Shown: positions 33,759 to 42,069 of the stretch, piece after piece
Position numbering within the stretch: the stretch's first letter is position 1
Layout: the number at the start of each line of letters is the position of its first letter
Source: Herbaspirillum sp. 3R11
GTDB lineage: Bacteria > Pseudomonadota > Gammaproteobacteria > Burkholderiales > Burkholderiaceae_D
Assembly: GCF_004563925.1 (NCBI RefSeq)
Contig: NZ_SPNJ01000004.1
Span: 372,001-436,000, forward strand
Length of the DNA: 64,000 nt
Direction: 5' to 3'
Made by a program: the position numbers and the translations under genes
Notes under the pieces: generated by a model
The model's database searches: none
What the model saw: the letters and a program-made list of their open reading frames with translations, nothing else
Told to the model about the DNA's origin: nothing

Positions 33759-34526
33759 TTAATGACCTAAGTAGACGTCGATAACCTTCGGATCGGACTG
33801 CACCTTGTCCATGCTGCCTTCGGCGAGGATCTTTCCCTGGTGCAGCACGGTCACCTTGTGTGCGATGCTCTTGACGAAATCCATGTCGTGCTCGATCACC
33901 ACCACCGAACGGCCCTGGCTGATGCGACCCAGCAGTTGCGCGGTCTTTTCGCGTTCGGACACGCTCATGCCGGCGACCGGTTCGTCCAGCATCAACAGTT
34001 CCGGTTCCTGCATCAGCAGCATGCCGATCTCCAGCCACTGCTTCTGGCCATGCGACAGCAAGTCGGCTTGCGTATATAAGTGCTGATCGAGGAAGATTTC
34101 TGCCGCCACCGATTCAACGCGCGCCACCACATCCGGCGAGCGCTTGAAGGTCAGCGCGCCGAACACCTTGCGGCCGCGCGGGAAGGACATTTCCAGGTTC
34201 TCGAACACACTGAGGTTTTCATAAATCGACGGCGTCTGGAACTTGCGGCCGACGCCGGCGCGCACGATGGCGTGCTCGCTCATCTTGGTCAGCTCGTGGT
34301 TGTTGAAGCGGATGCTGCCCGAGGTCGCCTGGGTCTTGCCGCAGATCAGGTCCAGCACGGTGGTCTTGCCGGCGCCGTTGGGGCCGATCACCACGCGCAC
34401 TTCATTGCGCTGGACGTAGAAATTAAGCTTGTCGACCGCCGTGAAACCGTCGAAGGAAACCGTCAGGTCCTCGATCGCCAGCACGGGGTGATCGGTCGAT
34501 TCGAATCCGATGGGTGCGTTGCTCAT
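33759..34526 (-). CDS. urtD: Urea/short-chain amide ABC transporter ATPase (UrtD/LivG type)
   Basis: A 255-residue ATPase. Walker A is GPNGAGKTT (about 49-57), with VGRKFQTPSIYENLSVFENL, the variant signature LSHGQKQWLEIGMLLMQEP typical of UrtD (about 168), Walker B LLMLDEPVAGMS, and switch His in VIEHDMDFV. The N-terminal MSNAPIGFESTDHPVL extension is usual in this subfamily. Its ATG overlaps the permease stop by 4 nt, implying translational coupling. Confidence 0.93.
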   Translation of the reverse strand: MSNAPIGFESTDHPVLAIEDLTVSFDGFTAVDKLNFYVQRNEVRVVIGPNGAGKTTVLDLICGKTQATSGSIRFNNHELTKMSEHAIVRAGVGRKFQTPSIYENLSVFENLEMSFPRGRKVFGALTFKRSPDVVARVESVAAEIFLDQHLYTQADLLSHGQKQWLEIGMLLMQEPELLMLDEPVAGMSVSEREKTAQLLGRISQGRSVVVIEHDMDFVKSIAHKVTVLHQGKILAEGSMDKVQSDPKVIDVYLGH

Positions 34527-35716
34527 TTGCTGGCCTCCAGGTTGGCGCCGTCGATGCTGATCTCAGTGGAATCCGGCTTGGTGGCCGCTTTCGGTTTCGC
34601 CGCGTCAGGCTCTGCCGCTTTTTTCGGCTTGCGGGAGAATTTTTCCATCAGGCGCTTGCCCTGCTTTTCATACACGCCGGCCAGACCATTCGGGAAGTAC
34701 ATCACCACCGCGATGAACAGTCCGCCCATCAGGAACAGCCACAGCTCGGGGAAGGTTTCCGAAAAATACGTCTTGCCGAAGTTCACCAGCAAGGTGCCGT
34801 ACACCGCGCCGAGCAGCGACATGCGACCGCCGACCGCCGCGTAGATCACCATCTCGATCGACGGCACGATGCCGACGAAGGACGGCGACATGAAGCCGAC
34901 CTGCAGGGTGAACATGGCGCCGCCGATGGCCGAGAACATCGCCGCCACACAAAACACGAAGACCTTGAAGCTGGCCACGTCGTAACCGGAGAAGCGCACG
35001 CGCTCTTCCTTGTCGCGCATCGCCATCAGCAGGCGACCGAGCTTGGAGGTCAGGATGTAGCGGCCGAACAGGATGCAAGCGAACAGCAGTCCGGCGTTGA
35101 CGAAGTACAGGATCACCTTGGCGCTGTCGGTGCGGATGTCCCAGCCCATCAGCGTCTTCAGGTCGGTGATGCCGTTGACGCCGCCGGTCAGGCCTTGCTG
35201 GCCGATGATCAGGATCGACAGGATCGCGGCAATCGCCTGCGTCACGATGGAGAAGTAGACGTCGCCGACACGGCGCTTGAACATCGCCATGCCGATGATC
35301 AGCGCCAGCAAGGTCGGCACCGCCAATACCGCCAGCACGGTGAAGCTGAAGCTGTGGAAGGGCTGCCACATCGTCGGCAGCGAGGTGATCTGGTTCCAGT
35401 CCATGAAATCGGGGATGCCGGGCGTGGACTGGATCTTGGTGCTGATCGGGTCCGACGCTTCGAGCTTCAGGAACATCGCCATGCAATAGCCGCCGACGCC
35501 GAAGAACACGCCCTGGCCGAGGCTCAGGATGCCGCCGTAACCCCAGCACAGCACCAGGCCGACGGCGACGAAAGCGTAGGACAGGTATTTGCCGACCAGG
35601 TTGAGACGGAAGATGTCCAGGCCCAGCGGAAAGATCACCAGCAACAGCACTCCCAATATCAGCAGTCCGATCAATCCGGATCTGCCGCCCAATAATTTTT
35701 CGTATGCTGCATTCAT
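34523..35716 (-). CDS. urtC: Urea/short-chain amide ABC transporter permease (UrtC/LivM type)
   Basis: A 397-residue inner-membrane permease with about ten helices and the LivM/UrtC hallmarks VLCWGYGGILSLGQGVFFGVGGYCMAM and GQQGLTGGVNGI. The C-terminus has a charged extension (KQGKRLMEKFSRKPKKAAEPDAAKPKAATKPDS) rich in Lys/Ala/Pro, longer than in many relatives. GAGG lies before ATG 35716, 38 nt after the UrtB-type gene. Confidence 0.93.
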   Translation of the reverse strand: MNAAYEKLLGGRSGLIGLLILGVLLLVIFPLGLDIFRLNLVGKYLSYAFVAVGLVLCWGYGGILSLGQGVFFGVGGYCMAMFLKLEASDPISTKIQSTPGIPDFMDWNQITSLPTMWQPFHSFSFTVLAVLAVPTLLALIIGMAMFKRRVGDVYFSIVTQAIAAILSILIIGQQGLTGGVNGITDLKTLMGWDIRTDSAKVILYFVNAGLLFACILFGRYILTSKLGRLLMAMRDKEERVRFSGYDVASFKVFVFCVAAMFSAIGGAMFTLQVGFMSPSFVGIVPSIEMVIYAAVGGRMSLLGAVYGTLLVNFGKTYFSETFPELWLFLMGGLFIAVVMYFPNGLAGVYEKQGKRLMEKFSRKPKKAAEPDAAKPKAATKPDSTEISIDGANLEASK

Positions 35717-35754
35717 TGTCGAACCTCGCTAAGGGAATCTGGGATAGCTTTTTC

Positions 35755-36672
35755 TTACTTGCGTACGCGTGCCGAGAACAATCCCTGCGGACGCAGCATC
35801 AGGATCAGGATCACCGCCGACAACGTCAGCACCTTGGCCATCGAACCGGTCAGGAAGAACTCGGCGGTGGACTGCGTCTGTGCAATCGAGAAGGCCGAGG
35901 CGATCGTGCCGATCAGGCTCTGTGCGCCGCCGAACACCACCACCAGGAAGGTGTCGACGATGTACAGCGAACCGCTGGTGGGACCGGTCGAGCCGATCGT
36001 GGTGAACGCCGCGCCGGCCACACCCGCGACGCCGCAACCGAGCGCGAAGGTGGTGCGATCGACCTTGCGGGTATTGATGCCGACGGCGCCGGCCATGACA
36101 CGGTTCTGCATGGTGGCGCGCACCTGCAAACCCCAGCGCGAACGGAACAGCAGGATGAAGATGCCCCCTGTCAGCAACACTGTCAGGCACATCATGAACA
36201 GGCCGTTGATCGGGATGTCGATGGCGTCGGTCGGCTTGAACGAACCGAGCAGCCAGTCGGGCAAGGTGGCGCTGACTTCCTTGGCGCCGAAGATGGAGCG
36301 AAAGGTCTGCTGCATCGCCAGGCTCAGGCCCCAGGTCGCCAGCAGCGTGTCGAGCGGCCGCTTGTAGAGGCGGCTGATCAGCAGCAGCTCGGTGAGGTAG
36401 CCAAACCCGTAAGCGACGATGAACGACAGCACCACCGCGCCGAAGAAATAGAACGGTTGCAGGCTGGGCGCATAGGTCGTGGTCAGGTGCGACAGCAGGT
36501 AAGTGATGTAAGCGCCGATGGTCAGGAATTCGCCGTGCGCCATGTTGATCACGCCCATCTGGCCAAAGATGATGGCCAGGCCCAACGCCATCAGCAACAG
36601 CACGCAAAACACCGACAGGCCATTGAAGCCCTGCATGGCGAAGATGGCGAAAAATTCCGTTAGTGAGACCAT
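35755..36672 (-). CDS. urtB: Urea/short-chain amide ABC transporter permease (UrtB/LivH type)
   Basis: A 305-residue permease starting MVSLTEFFAIFAMQGFNG (ATG 36672, GGGAG 6 nt upstream). An ATG 48 nt earlier lacks a site. The hallmarks are LALGLAIIFGQMGVINMAHGEFLTIGAY, TWGLSLAMQQTFRSIFGAKEVS and STGPTSGSLYIVDTFLVVVFGG. It partners the UrtC-type permease to form the channel. The 153 bp between it and the binding-protein gene hold a perfect 10-bp palindrome, CTACCGGTAG, of unknown role. Confidence 0.93.
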   Translation of the reverse strand: MVSLTEFFAIFAMQGFNGLSVFCVLLLMALGLAIIFGQMGVINMAHGEFLTIGAYITYLLSHLTTTYAPSLQPFYFFGAVVLSFIVAYGFGYLTELLLISRLYKRPLDTLLATWGLSLAMQQTFRSIFGAKEVSATLPDWLLGSFKPTDAIDIPINGLFMMCLTVLLTGGIFILLFRSRWGLQVRATMQNRVMAGAVGINTRKVDRTTFALGCGVAGVAGAAFTTIGSTGPTSGSLYIVDTFLVVVFGGAQSLIGTIASAFSIAQTQSTAEFFLTGSMAKVLTLSAVILILMLRPQGLFSARVRK

Positions 36673-36825
36673 GTTGACTCCCGCCCTGGGTGATTGATAA
36701 GCAATGTCCGGGTACTTCAAAATTCAATGATTCAACTGCAACTGCAACTACGTGGGCGGCAGCGCCCGCATGTCACTACAGACGCCGCCGCTTTGCTGCC
36801 AACAAATCAACTACCGGTAGGCGAT

Positions 36826-38088
36826 TTATTGATAACCCTTGGGGAAAGGATTCGGTTCGATCAGGTCCGACTCGTAGATGACTTTGAACTGGCCGTCCTT
36901 CTGCGCTTCGCCGATGCGGGTCTTGCTCCACAGGTGATGGTTGGCGTGGACCTTGACGTAGCCTTCCGGCGCGGTCTTCAGTTCCAGACCAGGCGATGCG
37001 GCGACGACCTTGTCGACGTCGAAGCTGCCGGCCTTTTCAACTGCCGCCTTCCACAGCCATGGGCCGAGGTAGGCTGCCTGCGTAACGTCGCCGATCACCG
37101 AATTGGCGCCGAACTTGGCCTTGAACTCGGCCACGAATTTCTTGTTGTTCGGGTTGTCGAGGCTTTGGAAATATTTCATCGAGGCGTAGAAGCCTTCGAC
37201 GTTTTCGCCGCCGATGCCGAGCATTTCATCTTCGGTCACGGAGATAGTCAGCAGGTTCTGCGTCTTTGCCGTCACACCGGCCGCCTTCAGCTGCTTGTAG
37301 AAGGCGACATTGCTGCCGCCGACCACGTCGGCGAAGATGACGTCAGGTTTTTTCAGCTTGATCTTGTTGATCAGCGAACCGAACTGGGTGTTGCCCAGCG
37401 GGTAATACTCTTCGCCGACCACCGAACCCTTGAGCACGTTCTCGATGTGCTTGCGGGCGATCTTGTTGGAGGTGCGCGGCCAGATGTAGTCGGAGCCGAT
37501 CAGGAAGAAGGTCTTGGCCTTCTTCTCTTTCGCCACCCAGTTCAAGCCGGCCAACACTTGCTGTGTGGCTTCCTGGCCGGTGTAGAAGACGTTCTTGGAT
37601 TGCTCCAGGCCTTCATAGAAAGTCGGGTAGTAGAGCAGACCGTTGTCTTTTTCGAAGACCGGCAGCACGGCTTTGCGCGAGGCCGATGTCCAGCAGCCGA
37701 ACACGGCGGCGACGTGATCGTTCTCGAGCAGCTTCTTGGCTTTTTCGGCGAAGGTCGGCCAGTCGCTGGCGCCGTCTTCCTGGATGATCTTGATCTTGCG
37801 ACCGAGGATGCCGCCCATGGAGTTGATCTGGTCGATCGCCAGGCGCTCGGCCTGGATCGAACCGGTCTCGCTGATCGCCATGGTGCCGGTGGCCGAGTGC
37901 AGCTGGCCGACCGTGACTTCGGTGTCAGTGATGGCCAGCTTGGTGGTGTTGATCTTGGCGGTCGGGAACTGCTGCGCCATGGCCAGGCCGGGGAACGCCA
38001 TGGCTGCACCGGCGGCGCCTGCGACGATGCCCATCATGATCTTGCGGCGTTGGGATGAAGGCGGTTTGGAAGAGGAACGGTGCGACAT
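36826..38088 (-). CDS. urtA: Urea/short-chain amide ABC transporter binding protein (UrtA/AmiC-like)
   Basis: A 420-residue periplasmic binding protein and the first gene of the island operon (AAAGGAG before ATG 38088). The leader has a twin-arginine-type start, SQRRKIMMGIVAGAAGAAMAF, cleaved near AMA-QQ. The type-1 periplasmic fold shows VTVGQLHSATGTMAISETGSI, KIIQEDGASDWPTFAEKAKKLLENDHVAAVFG, NGLLYYPTFYEGLEQSKNVFYTG and GSDYIWPRTSNKIARKHIE, as in UrtA, AmiC and FmdD proteins. It probably binds urea or small amides. Its promoter lies in the divergent region with the transporter-kinase gene and its paired palindromes. Confidence 0.95.
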   Translation of the reverse strand: MSHRSSSKPPSSQRRKIMMGIVAGAAGAAMAFPGLAMAQQFPTAKINTTKLAITDTEVTVGQLHSATGTMAISETGSIQAERLAIDQINSMGGILGRKIKIIQEDGASDWPTFAEKAKKLLENDHVAAVFGCWTSASRKAVLPVFEKDNGLLYYPTFYEGLEQSKNVFYTGQEATQQVLAGLNWVAKEKKAKTFFLIGSDYIWPRTSNKIARKHIENVLKGSVVGEEYYPLGNTQFGSLINKIKLKKPDVIFADVVGGSNVAFYKQLKAAGVTAKTQNLLTISVTEDEMLGIGGENVEGFYASMKYFQSLDNPNNKKFVAEFKAKFGANSVIGDVTQAAYLGPWLWKAAVEKAGSFDVDKVVAASPGLELKTAPEGYVKVHANHHLWSKTRIGEAQKDGQFKVIYESDLIEPNPFPKGYQ

Positions 38089-38283
38089 GCGGTACTCCTT
38101 TCGAGCGTTATTGGAAGTAATCGGACGTGGTCGTGTCGATCAGGCTGAATCAGTTAAATCGATTGATTCGATTGAAACAAAACGAGGCGAAAGCCGGGAC
38201 CGACATGCGAGTGTTCTCTCCCTCCCACTGTGCTTCCTGCTCGTTCTGGGATGGAGAATAGGTTTTGCGGTGCGGCGCAACAA

Positions 38284-38299
38284 TACGTTGTTTGACGTA
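38284..38299. promoter_or_regulatory. TACGT-N6-ACGTA palindrome, copy 1
   Basis: TACGTTGTTTGACGTA lies about 195 nt upstream of the urtA-type start. It matches the second copy at 38458 in 14 of 16 bases, spacer included. Pairs of such sites suggest binding by a dimeric regulator. FixJ/NarL-type (LuxR-fold) response regulators recognise TACGT-like half-sites, and one is encoded at 42050. Confidence 0.65.
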
Positions 38300-38406
38300 A
38301 AACCCGGGAGCGGGTGGGCGTGATTGCGAGCGCCCGGTCGCACAGGTTTCGCTCGTGCGCGGCATGGTATTGGTGCGTTTTCGTGAGATCCGGAGGGGGC
38401 GCGGCT

Positions 38407-38439
38407 GCCGTGTTTTGGTGAATCGAAGCAAAACACGGC
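38407..38439. promoter_or_regulatory. 11-bp inverted repeat GCCGTGTTTTG / CAAAACACGGC
   Basis: Perfect arms separated by 11 nt, between the two TACGT palindromes. It could be another regulator site or a hairpin at the beginning of a leftward leader. Confidence 0.5.
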
Positions 38440-38454
38440 CGCATACGCCTGTCC

Positions 38455-38476
38455 GCATACGTCATTTGACGTATGC
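38455..38476. promoter_or_regulatory. TACGT-N6-ACGTA palindrome, copy 2 (extended to 10-bp arms)
   Basis: The core TACGTCATTTGACGTA (38458-38473) is extended to perfect 10-bp arms, GCATACGTCA and TGACGTATGC, around TT. It lies about 125 nt upstream of the transporter-kinase start. A further CCGCATACG lies 14 nt to the left as a direct repeat of the left arm. Confidence 0.65.
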
Positions 38477-38490
38477 CGTCCTGGGCCGAT

Positions 38491-38506
38491 TGGTTTGAAA
38501 ATTGCT
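38491..38506 (+). promoter_or_regulatory. Possible sigma-54 promoter element
   Basis: TGG-N8-TTGCT (TGGTTTGAAAATTGCT) has the exact -24/-12 spacing. The -24 half is weak because CAC is missing. It lies between copy 2 of the palindrome and the start codon, giving a leader of roughly 80 nt. Confidence 0.3.
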
Positions 38507-38598
38507 TCGTCGGGAAGAGGTCGCGGCGATTGCACACGGAGTGCCGTAGTCGCCGCTTCCGCCCTCACCCCGGCATTGATCACCAACGCGAGCAAACA

Positions 38599-41500
38599 TT
38601 GACCAATCCCGCCATCCAACGCATCGTCAAAGTCCGGCGCGACTACAACACCTGGGTCGCCAACGAGACGCTGGAAGACTACGCGCTGCGCTATACGCCG
38701 CGCTCGTTCCGGCGCTGGTCCGAGTTCCGCCTGGCCAACACCGCCCTGGGCGCGACCTCGTTCCTGGCGCTGGAAGCGATCAGCGGCGCGATCACGCTCA
38801 GTTATGGCTTTACCAACACTTTCTGGGCGATCGCCTGCGTGGTGGTGCTGTTCTTCCTGACCGGGTTGCCGATCAGTTATTACGCCGCCAAATATGGCGT
38901 CGACATGGACCTGCTGACGCGCGGCGCCGGCTTCGGCTACATCGGCTCGACCGTCACCTCGCTGATCTACGCCAGCTTCACCTTCATCTTCTTCGCGCTG
39001 GAGGCGGCCATCATGGCGCAGGCCATCGAGATCTATTTCGGCCTGCCGCTGGTCTATGGCTATGTGCTGTGCTCGCTGATCGTGATTCCGATGGTGGCGT
39101 ACGGCATCACGCTGATCAACCGCCTGCAGATGTGGACGCAACCGCTGTGGATCGTGCTGCTGACGCTGCCGTATATCTGCGTCCTCTATAAAGAACCGGA
39201 AGCGCTCACCAACCTGATCACCTTCGCCGGCCGTGCCGAAGAAGGCGGGTCGTTCAACATCTATCTGTTCGGCGCGGCGGCGACGGTGGCGTTTTCGCTG
39301 ATCGCGCAGATCGGCGAACAGGTCGACTTCTTGCGCTTCCTGCCGGAAAAGACACAAGCCAATCGCGGCCGCTGGTGGACCGCGCTGCTGCTGGCGGGTC
39401 CGGGATGGATCCTGCTGGGCGGCGCCAAGATGCTGGGCGGCGCACTGCTGGCCTTCCTGGCCGTGCAACATGAAGTGCCGATGGGCAAGGCGGTGGAGCC
39501 GACCCAGATGTACCTGATCGGCTATCAATACGTGTTTTCCAATCCGGCGCTGGTGCTCGGCGCGGTCGCACTGTTCGTGGTGGTGTCGCAGATCAAGATC
39601 AACGTCACCAACGCCTATGCCGGCTCACTCGCCTGGTCCAACTTCTTTGCACGGCTGACGCACAGCCATCCGGGCCGGGTGGTGTGGCTGGTGTTCAACG
39701 TGCTGATCGCGGTGCTACTGATGGAGCTGGGCGTGTTCAATGCATTGGAACACGTGCTGGCGCTGTACAGCCTGGTGGCGATCTCGTGGATAGGCGCGGT
39801 GGTGTCGGACCTGGTCATCAACAAACCGCTCAAGCTGAGCCCGCCGCATATCGAATTCAAGCGCGCGCACCTGTACGACATCAATCCGGTCGGCGTGGGG
39901 TCGATGGCGATTGCCTCCATCCTCTCCGCCATCGCGATGTCGGGCGTGCTCGGCAAGCTGGCGGCGGCGATGTCGCCGTTCATTGCGCTCGGCACCGCCT
40001 TGCTGATGGCGCCGCTGATCGCCATCGCGACCAAGAGCCGCTATTACATCGCGCGCGAAGACACATTGCCGGAACATCTCCATACGGGCAAAGATGCTGA
40101 TCATCAACACGCCGAGCTCGAATGCGTCATCTGCGGCAACCAGTTCGAGATGCCCGACATGGCGCACTGCCCGGCGTACCAGGGTGCGATCTGCTCGCTG
40201 TGCTGTTCGCTCGACGCGCGCTGCAACGACCGTTGCAAGACGCCGGCGGCGCGGCTGCCCAATCAGGTTTTCAGCACCTTGCAGGCCCTGCTGCCGTCGC
40301 GCTTCACGCTCAAGCTCAACACCCGCATCGGCCACTACCTGATCGTGTTCGGCCTGATCTCGGGCGGCCTGGCGGTGGTGCTGTGGATGCTGTACTTCCA
40401 GCAGATGGCCGGCATCTCGGGGCTGACGCCGAGCGGTCCCGATTCCATCCAGAGCATTTTCATCAAGCTGTTCTGTACGCTGCTGGTGCTGATCGGCGTC
40501 GGTTCGTGGTGGCTGATCCTGACCAATGAAAGCCGCAGCGTCGCGCATGAAGAATCGGAACGCCAGACCAATCTGCTGCTGCAGGAAATCGAGGCGCACA
40601 AACAGACCGACGCCGAACTGCAGCGCGCCAAGGAAGCTGCCGAATCCGCCAATCTGGCCAAGAGCCGTTTCGTCACCGGCATGAGCCATGAACTGCGCAC
40701 GCCCTTGAACAGCATCCTCGGCTATGCGCAGATCCTGCATGTCGATGCCACCATCCCCCCGGCGCGCAAGGATGCAATTGCGGTGATCCGCCGCAGCGGC
40801 GAACATCTGCTGAGCCTGATCGACGGCCTGCTGGACATCGCCAAGATCGAAGCCGGCAAGATGCGGCTGGCTTCAGATGAACTGGCGCTGTCGGAATTCC
40901 TCGAACAGATCGCCGGCATGTTCGCGCCGCAGGCAGAGCAAAAAGGCCTGAGCTTCCGTTTCGAAAAAACCGGCCGCATCCCGCACATCGTGCATGCCGA
41001 CCAGAAGCGCCTGCGCCAGATCCTGATCAACCTGATCGGCAATGCCGTCAAGTTCACCGACAGCGGCAGCGTGACGGTGCGGGTGCGTTACCTGCGCGAG
41101 ATCGCCTACTTCGACATCATCGACACCGGCATCGGGATTGCCGATGACGACCTTGATCGCATCTTCCTGCCGTTCGAACGCAGCAGCGCCGCCAACCTGC
41201 GGGAAGACATCGGCACCGGCCTCGGCCTTGCCATCAGCAGTATGCTCACCCACATCATGGGCGGCGAGCTGGCGGTCAAGAGCAAGGTTGGCAGCGGCAG
41301 CAGCTTCCATCTGAAGATCTATCTGCCGGAAGTCCACGTGCCGCGTCCGCGTCTCAAACTGGAAGACCAGATGTCCGGCTACATCGGTCCCTCCAAACGC
41401 GTGCTGGTGGTCGACGACCAGGCCTCGCAACGCTTGCTGCTCAAGGAGATGCTGCTGCCGCTGGGCTTCGAGGTGGTCGAAGCCGACGGCGGCATCGCCT

Positions 41501-42069
41501 GCCTGGAAGAACTCACGCGGCGTACACCGGACCTGGTGCTGCTCGACATCGCCATGCCGCTGATGGACGGCTGGTCGGTGGCGCGCGCCATCCGCGCACG
41601 CGGGCTGACGCAGCTGCCGATCATCATCGTCTCGGCCAACGCCTTCGAGAGTGGGCACGAGCGCGGCCACGAACGCAGCAACGACGGCGACGGCGTTGAG
41701 CCACCGCTGTACAACGACTTCGTTGTCAAGCCGGTGTCGTATAACGAATTGCTGTCAAAGATCCGGCAGCAGCTGCGCATCGACTGGGTATCGGCGGTGG
41801 TCTTGCCGCTTTCCACTCCCGCGAAAGAAGCCGTCGTCGCGCAGCCGATGATGCTGGTTCCCTCGCAGGAAAAATTGCAGACGCTGCTGGAGCTGGGTTC
41901 CATCGGTTACGCCAAGGGCATCCTCAAGAAGCTCGACGAGATGGAACAACAGAATTCGGCTTACCTGCCCTTCACCACGGAACTCAGGCAACTGGTCAAG
42001 CAGTTCCGCCTGAATGAATATGTCACCCGTATCAAGGAGATGATTCGTCATGATGTCAACAACGTTTGA
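38599..42069 (+). CDS. NCS1-type transporter fused to histidine kinase and receiver (hybrid sensor)
   Basis: A 1156-residue fusion. Residues about 1-495 are a polytopic nucleobase:cation-symporter-1-type transporter (ETLEDYALRYTPRSFRRWSEF, then about 12 helices; SLIAQIGEQVDFLRFLP). Residues about 505-550 form a cysteine cluster (CVIC at 509-512, then CPAYQGAICSLCCSLDARCNDRC), likely metal-binding. Two helices (about 577-598 and 620-640) and a coiled-coil segment lead to the kinase, with phospho-His697 in GMSHELRTPLNSILGY, N-box NLIGNAVKFT, G1 DTGIGIADDD and G2 GTGLGLAIS. A receiver with phospho-Asp983 (VLLDIAMPLMDGW) and a helical tail end it. The start is taken as TTG 38599; ATG 38473 lies inside a palindrome. 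Its position beside the amide operon suggests it senses an amide, urea or nucleobase-related solute, as CbrA does with its SSS transporter domain. Confidence 0.9.
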   Translation: MTNPAIQRIVKVRRDYNTWVANETLEDYALRYTPRSFRRWSEFRLANTALGATSFLALEAISGAITLSYGFTNTFWAIACVVVLFFLTGLPISYYAAKYGVDMDLLTRGAGFGYIGSTVTSLIYASFTFIFFALEAAIMAQAIEIYFGLPLVYGYVLCSLIVIPMVAYGITLINRLQMWTQPLWIVLLTLPYICVLYKEPEALTNLITFAGRAEEGGSFNIYLFGAAATVAFSLIAQIGEQVDFLRFLPEKTQANRGRWWTALLLAGPGWILLGGAKMLGGALLAFLAVQHEVPMGKAVEPTQMYLIGYQYVFSNPALVLGAVALFVVVSQIKINVTNAYAGSLAWSNFFARLTHSHPGRVVWLVFNVLIAVLLMELGVFNALEHVLALYSLVAISWIGAVVSDLVINKPLKLSPPHIEFKRAHLYDINPVGVGSMAIASILSAIAMSGVLGKLAAAMSPFIALGTALLMAPLIAIATKSRYYIAREDTLPEHLHTGKDADHQHAELECVICGNQFEMPDMAHCPAYQGAICSLCCSLDARCNDRCKTPAARLPNQVFSTLQALLPSRFTLKLNTRIGHYLIVFGLISGGLAVVLWMLYFQQMAGISGLTPSGPDSIQSIFIKLFCTLLVLIGVGSWWLILTNESRSVAHEESERQTNLLLQEIEAHKQTDAELQRAKEAAESANLAKSRFVTGMSHELRTPLNSILGYAQILHVDATIPPARKDAIAVIRRSGEHLLSLIDGLLDIAKIEAGKMRLASDELALSEFLEQIAGMFAPQAEQKGLSFRFEKTGRIPHIVHADQKRLRQILINLIGNAVKFTDSGSVTVRVRYLREIAYFDIIDTGIGIADDDLDRIFLPFERSSAANLREDIGTGLGLAISSMLTHIMGGELAVKSKVGSGSSFHLKIYLPEVHVPRPRLKLEDQMSGYIGPSKRVLVVDDQASQRLLLKEMLLPLGFEVVEADGGIACLEELTRRTPDLVLLDIAMPLMDGWSVARAIRARGLTQLPIIIVSANAFESGHERGHERSNDGDGVEPPLYNDFVVKPVSYNELLSKIRQQLRIDWVSAVVLPLSTPAKEAVVAQPMMLVPSQEKLQTLLELGSIGYAKGILKKLDEMEQQNSAYLPFTTELRQLVKQFRLNEYVTRIKEMIRHDVNNV

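Larger units (their letters stand above)
38089..38598. other. 510-bp divergent regulatory region of the amide island
   Basis: Non-coding region between the binding-protein gene (leftward) and the transporter-kinase gene (rightward). It contains two TACGT-N6-ACGTA palindromes, an 11-bp inverted repeat and a possible sigma-54 element, each listed separately. The short open frames here have no ribosome site, and I see no gene. Confidence 0.6.

Noticed and set aside
38473..38598. ATG 38473 as start of the transporter-kinase gene
   Set aside because: The ATG lies inside the regulatory palindrome, there is no ribosome site, and the 42 extra residues are Arg/His-rich and unlike the family start.
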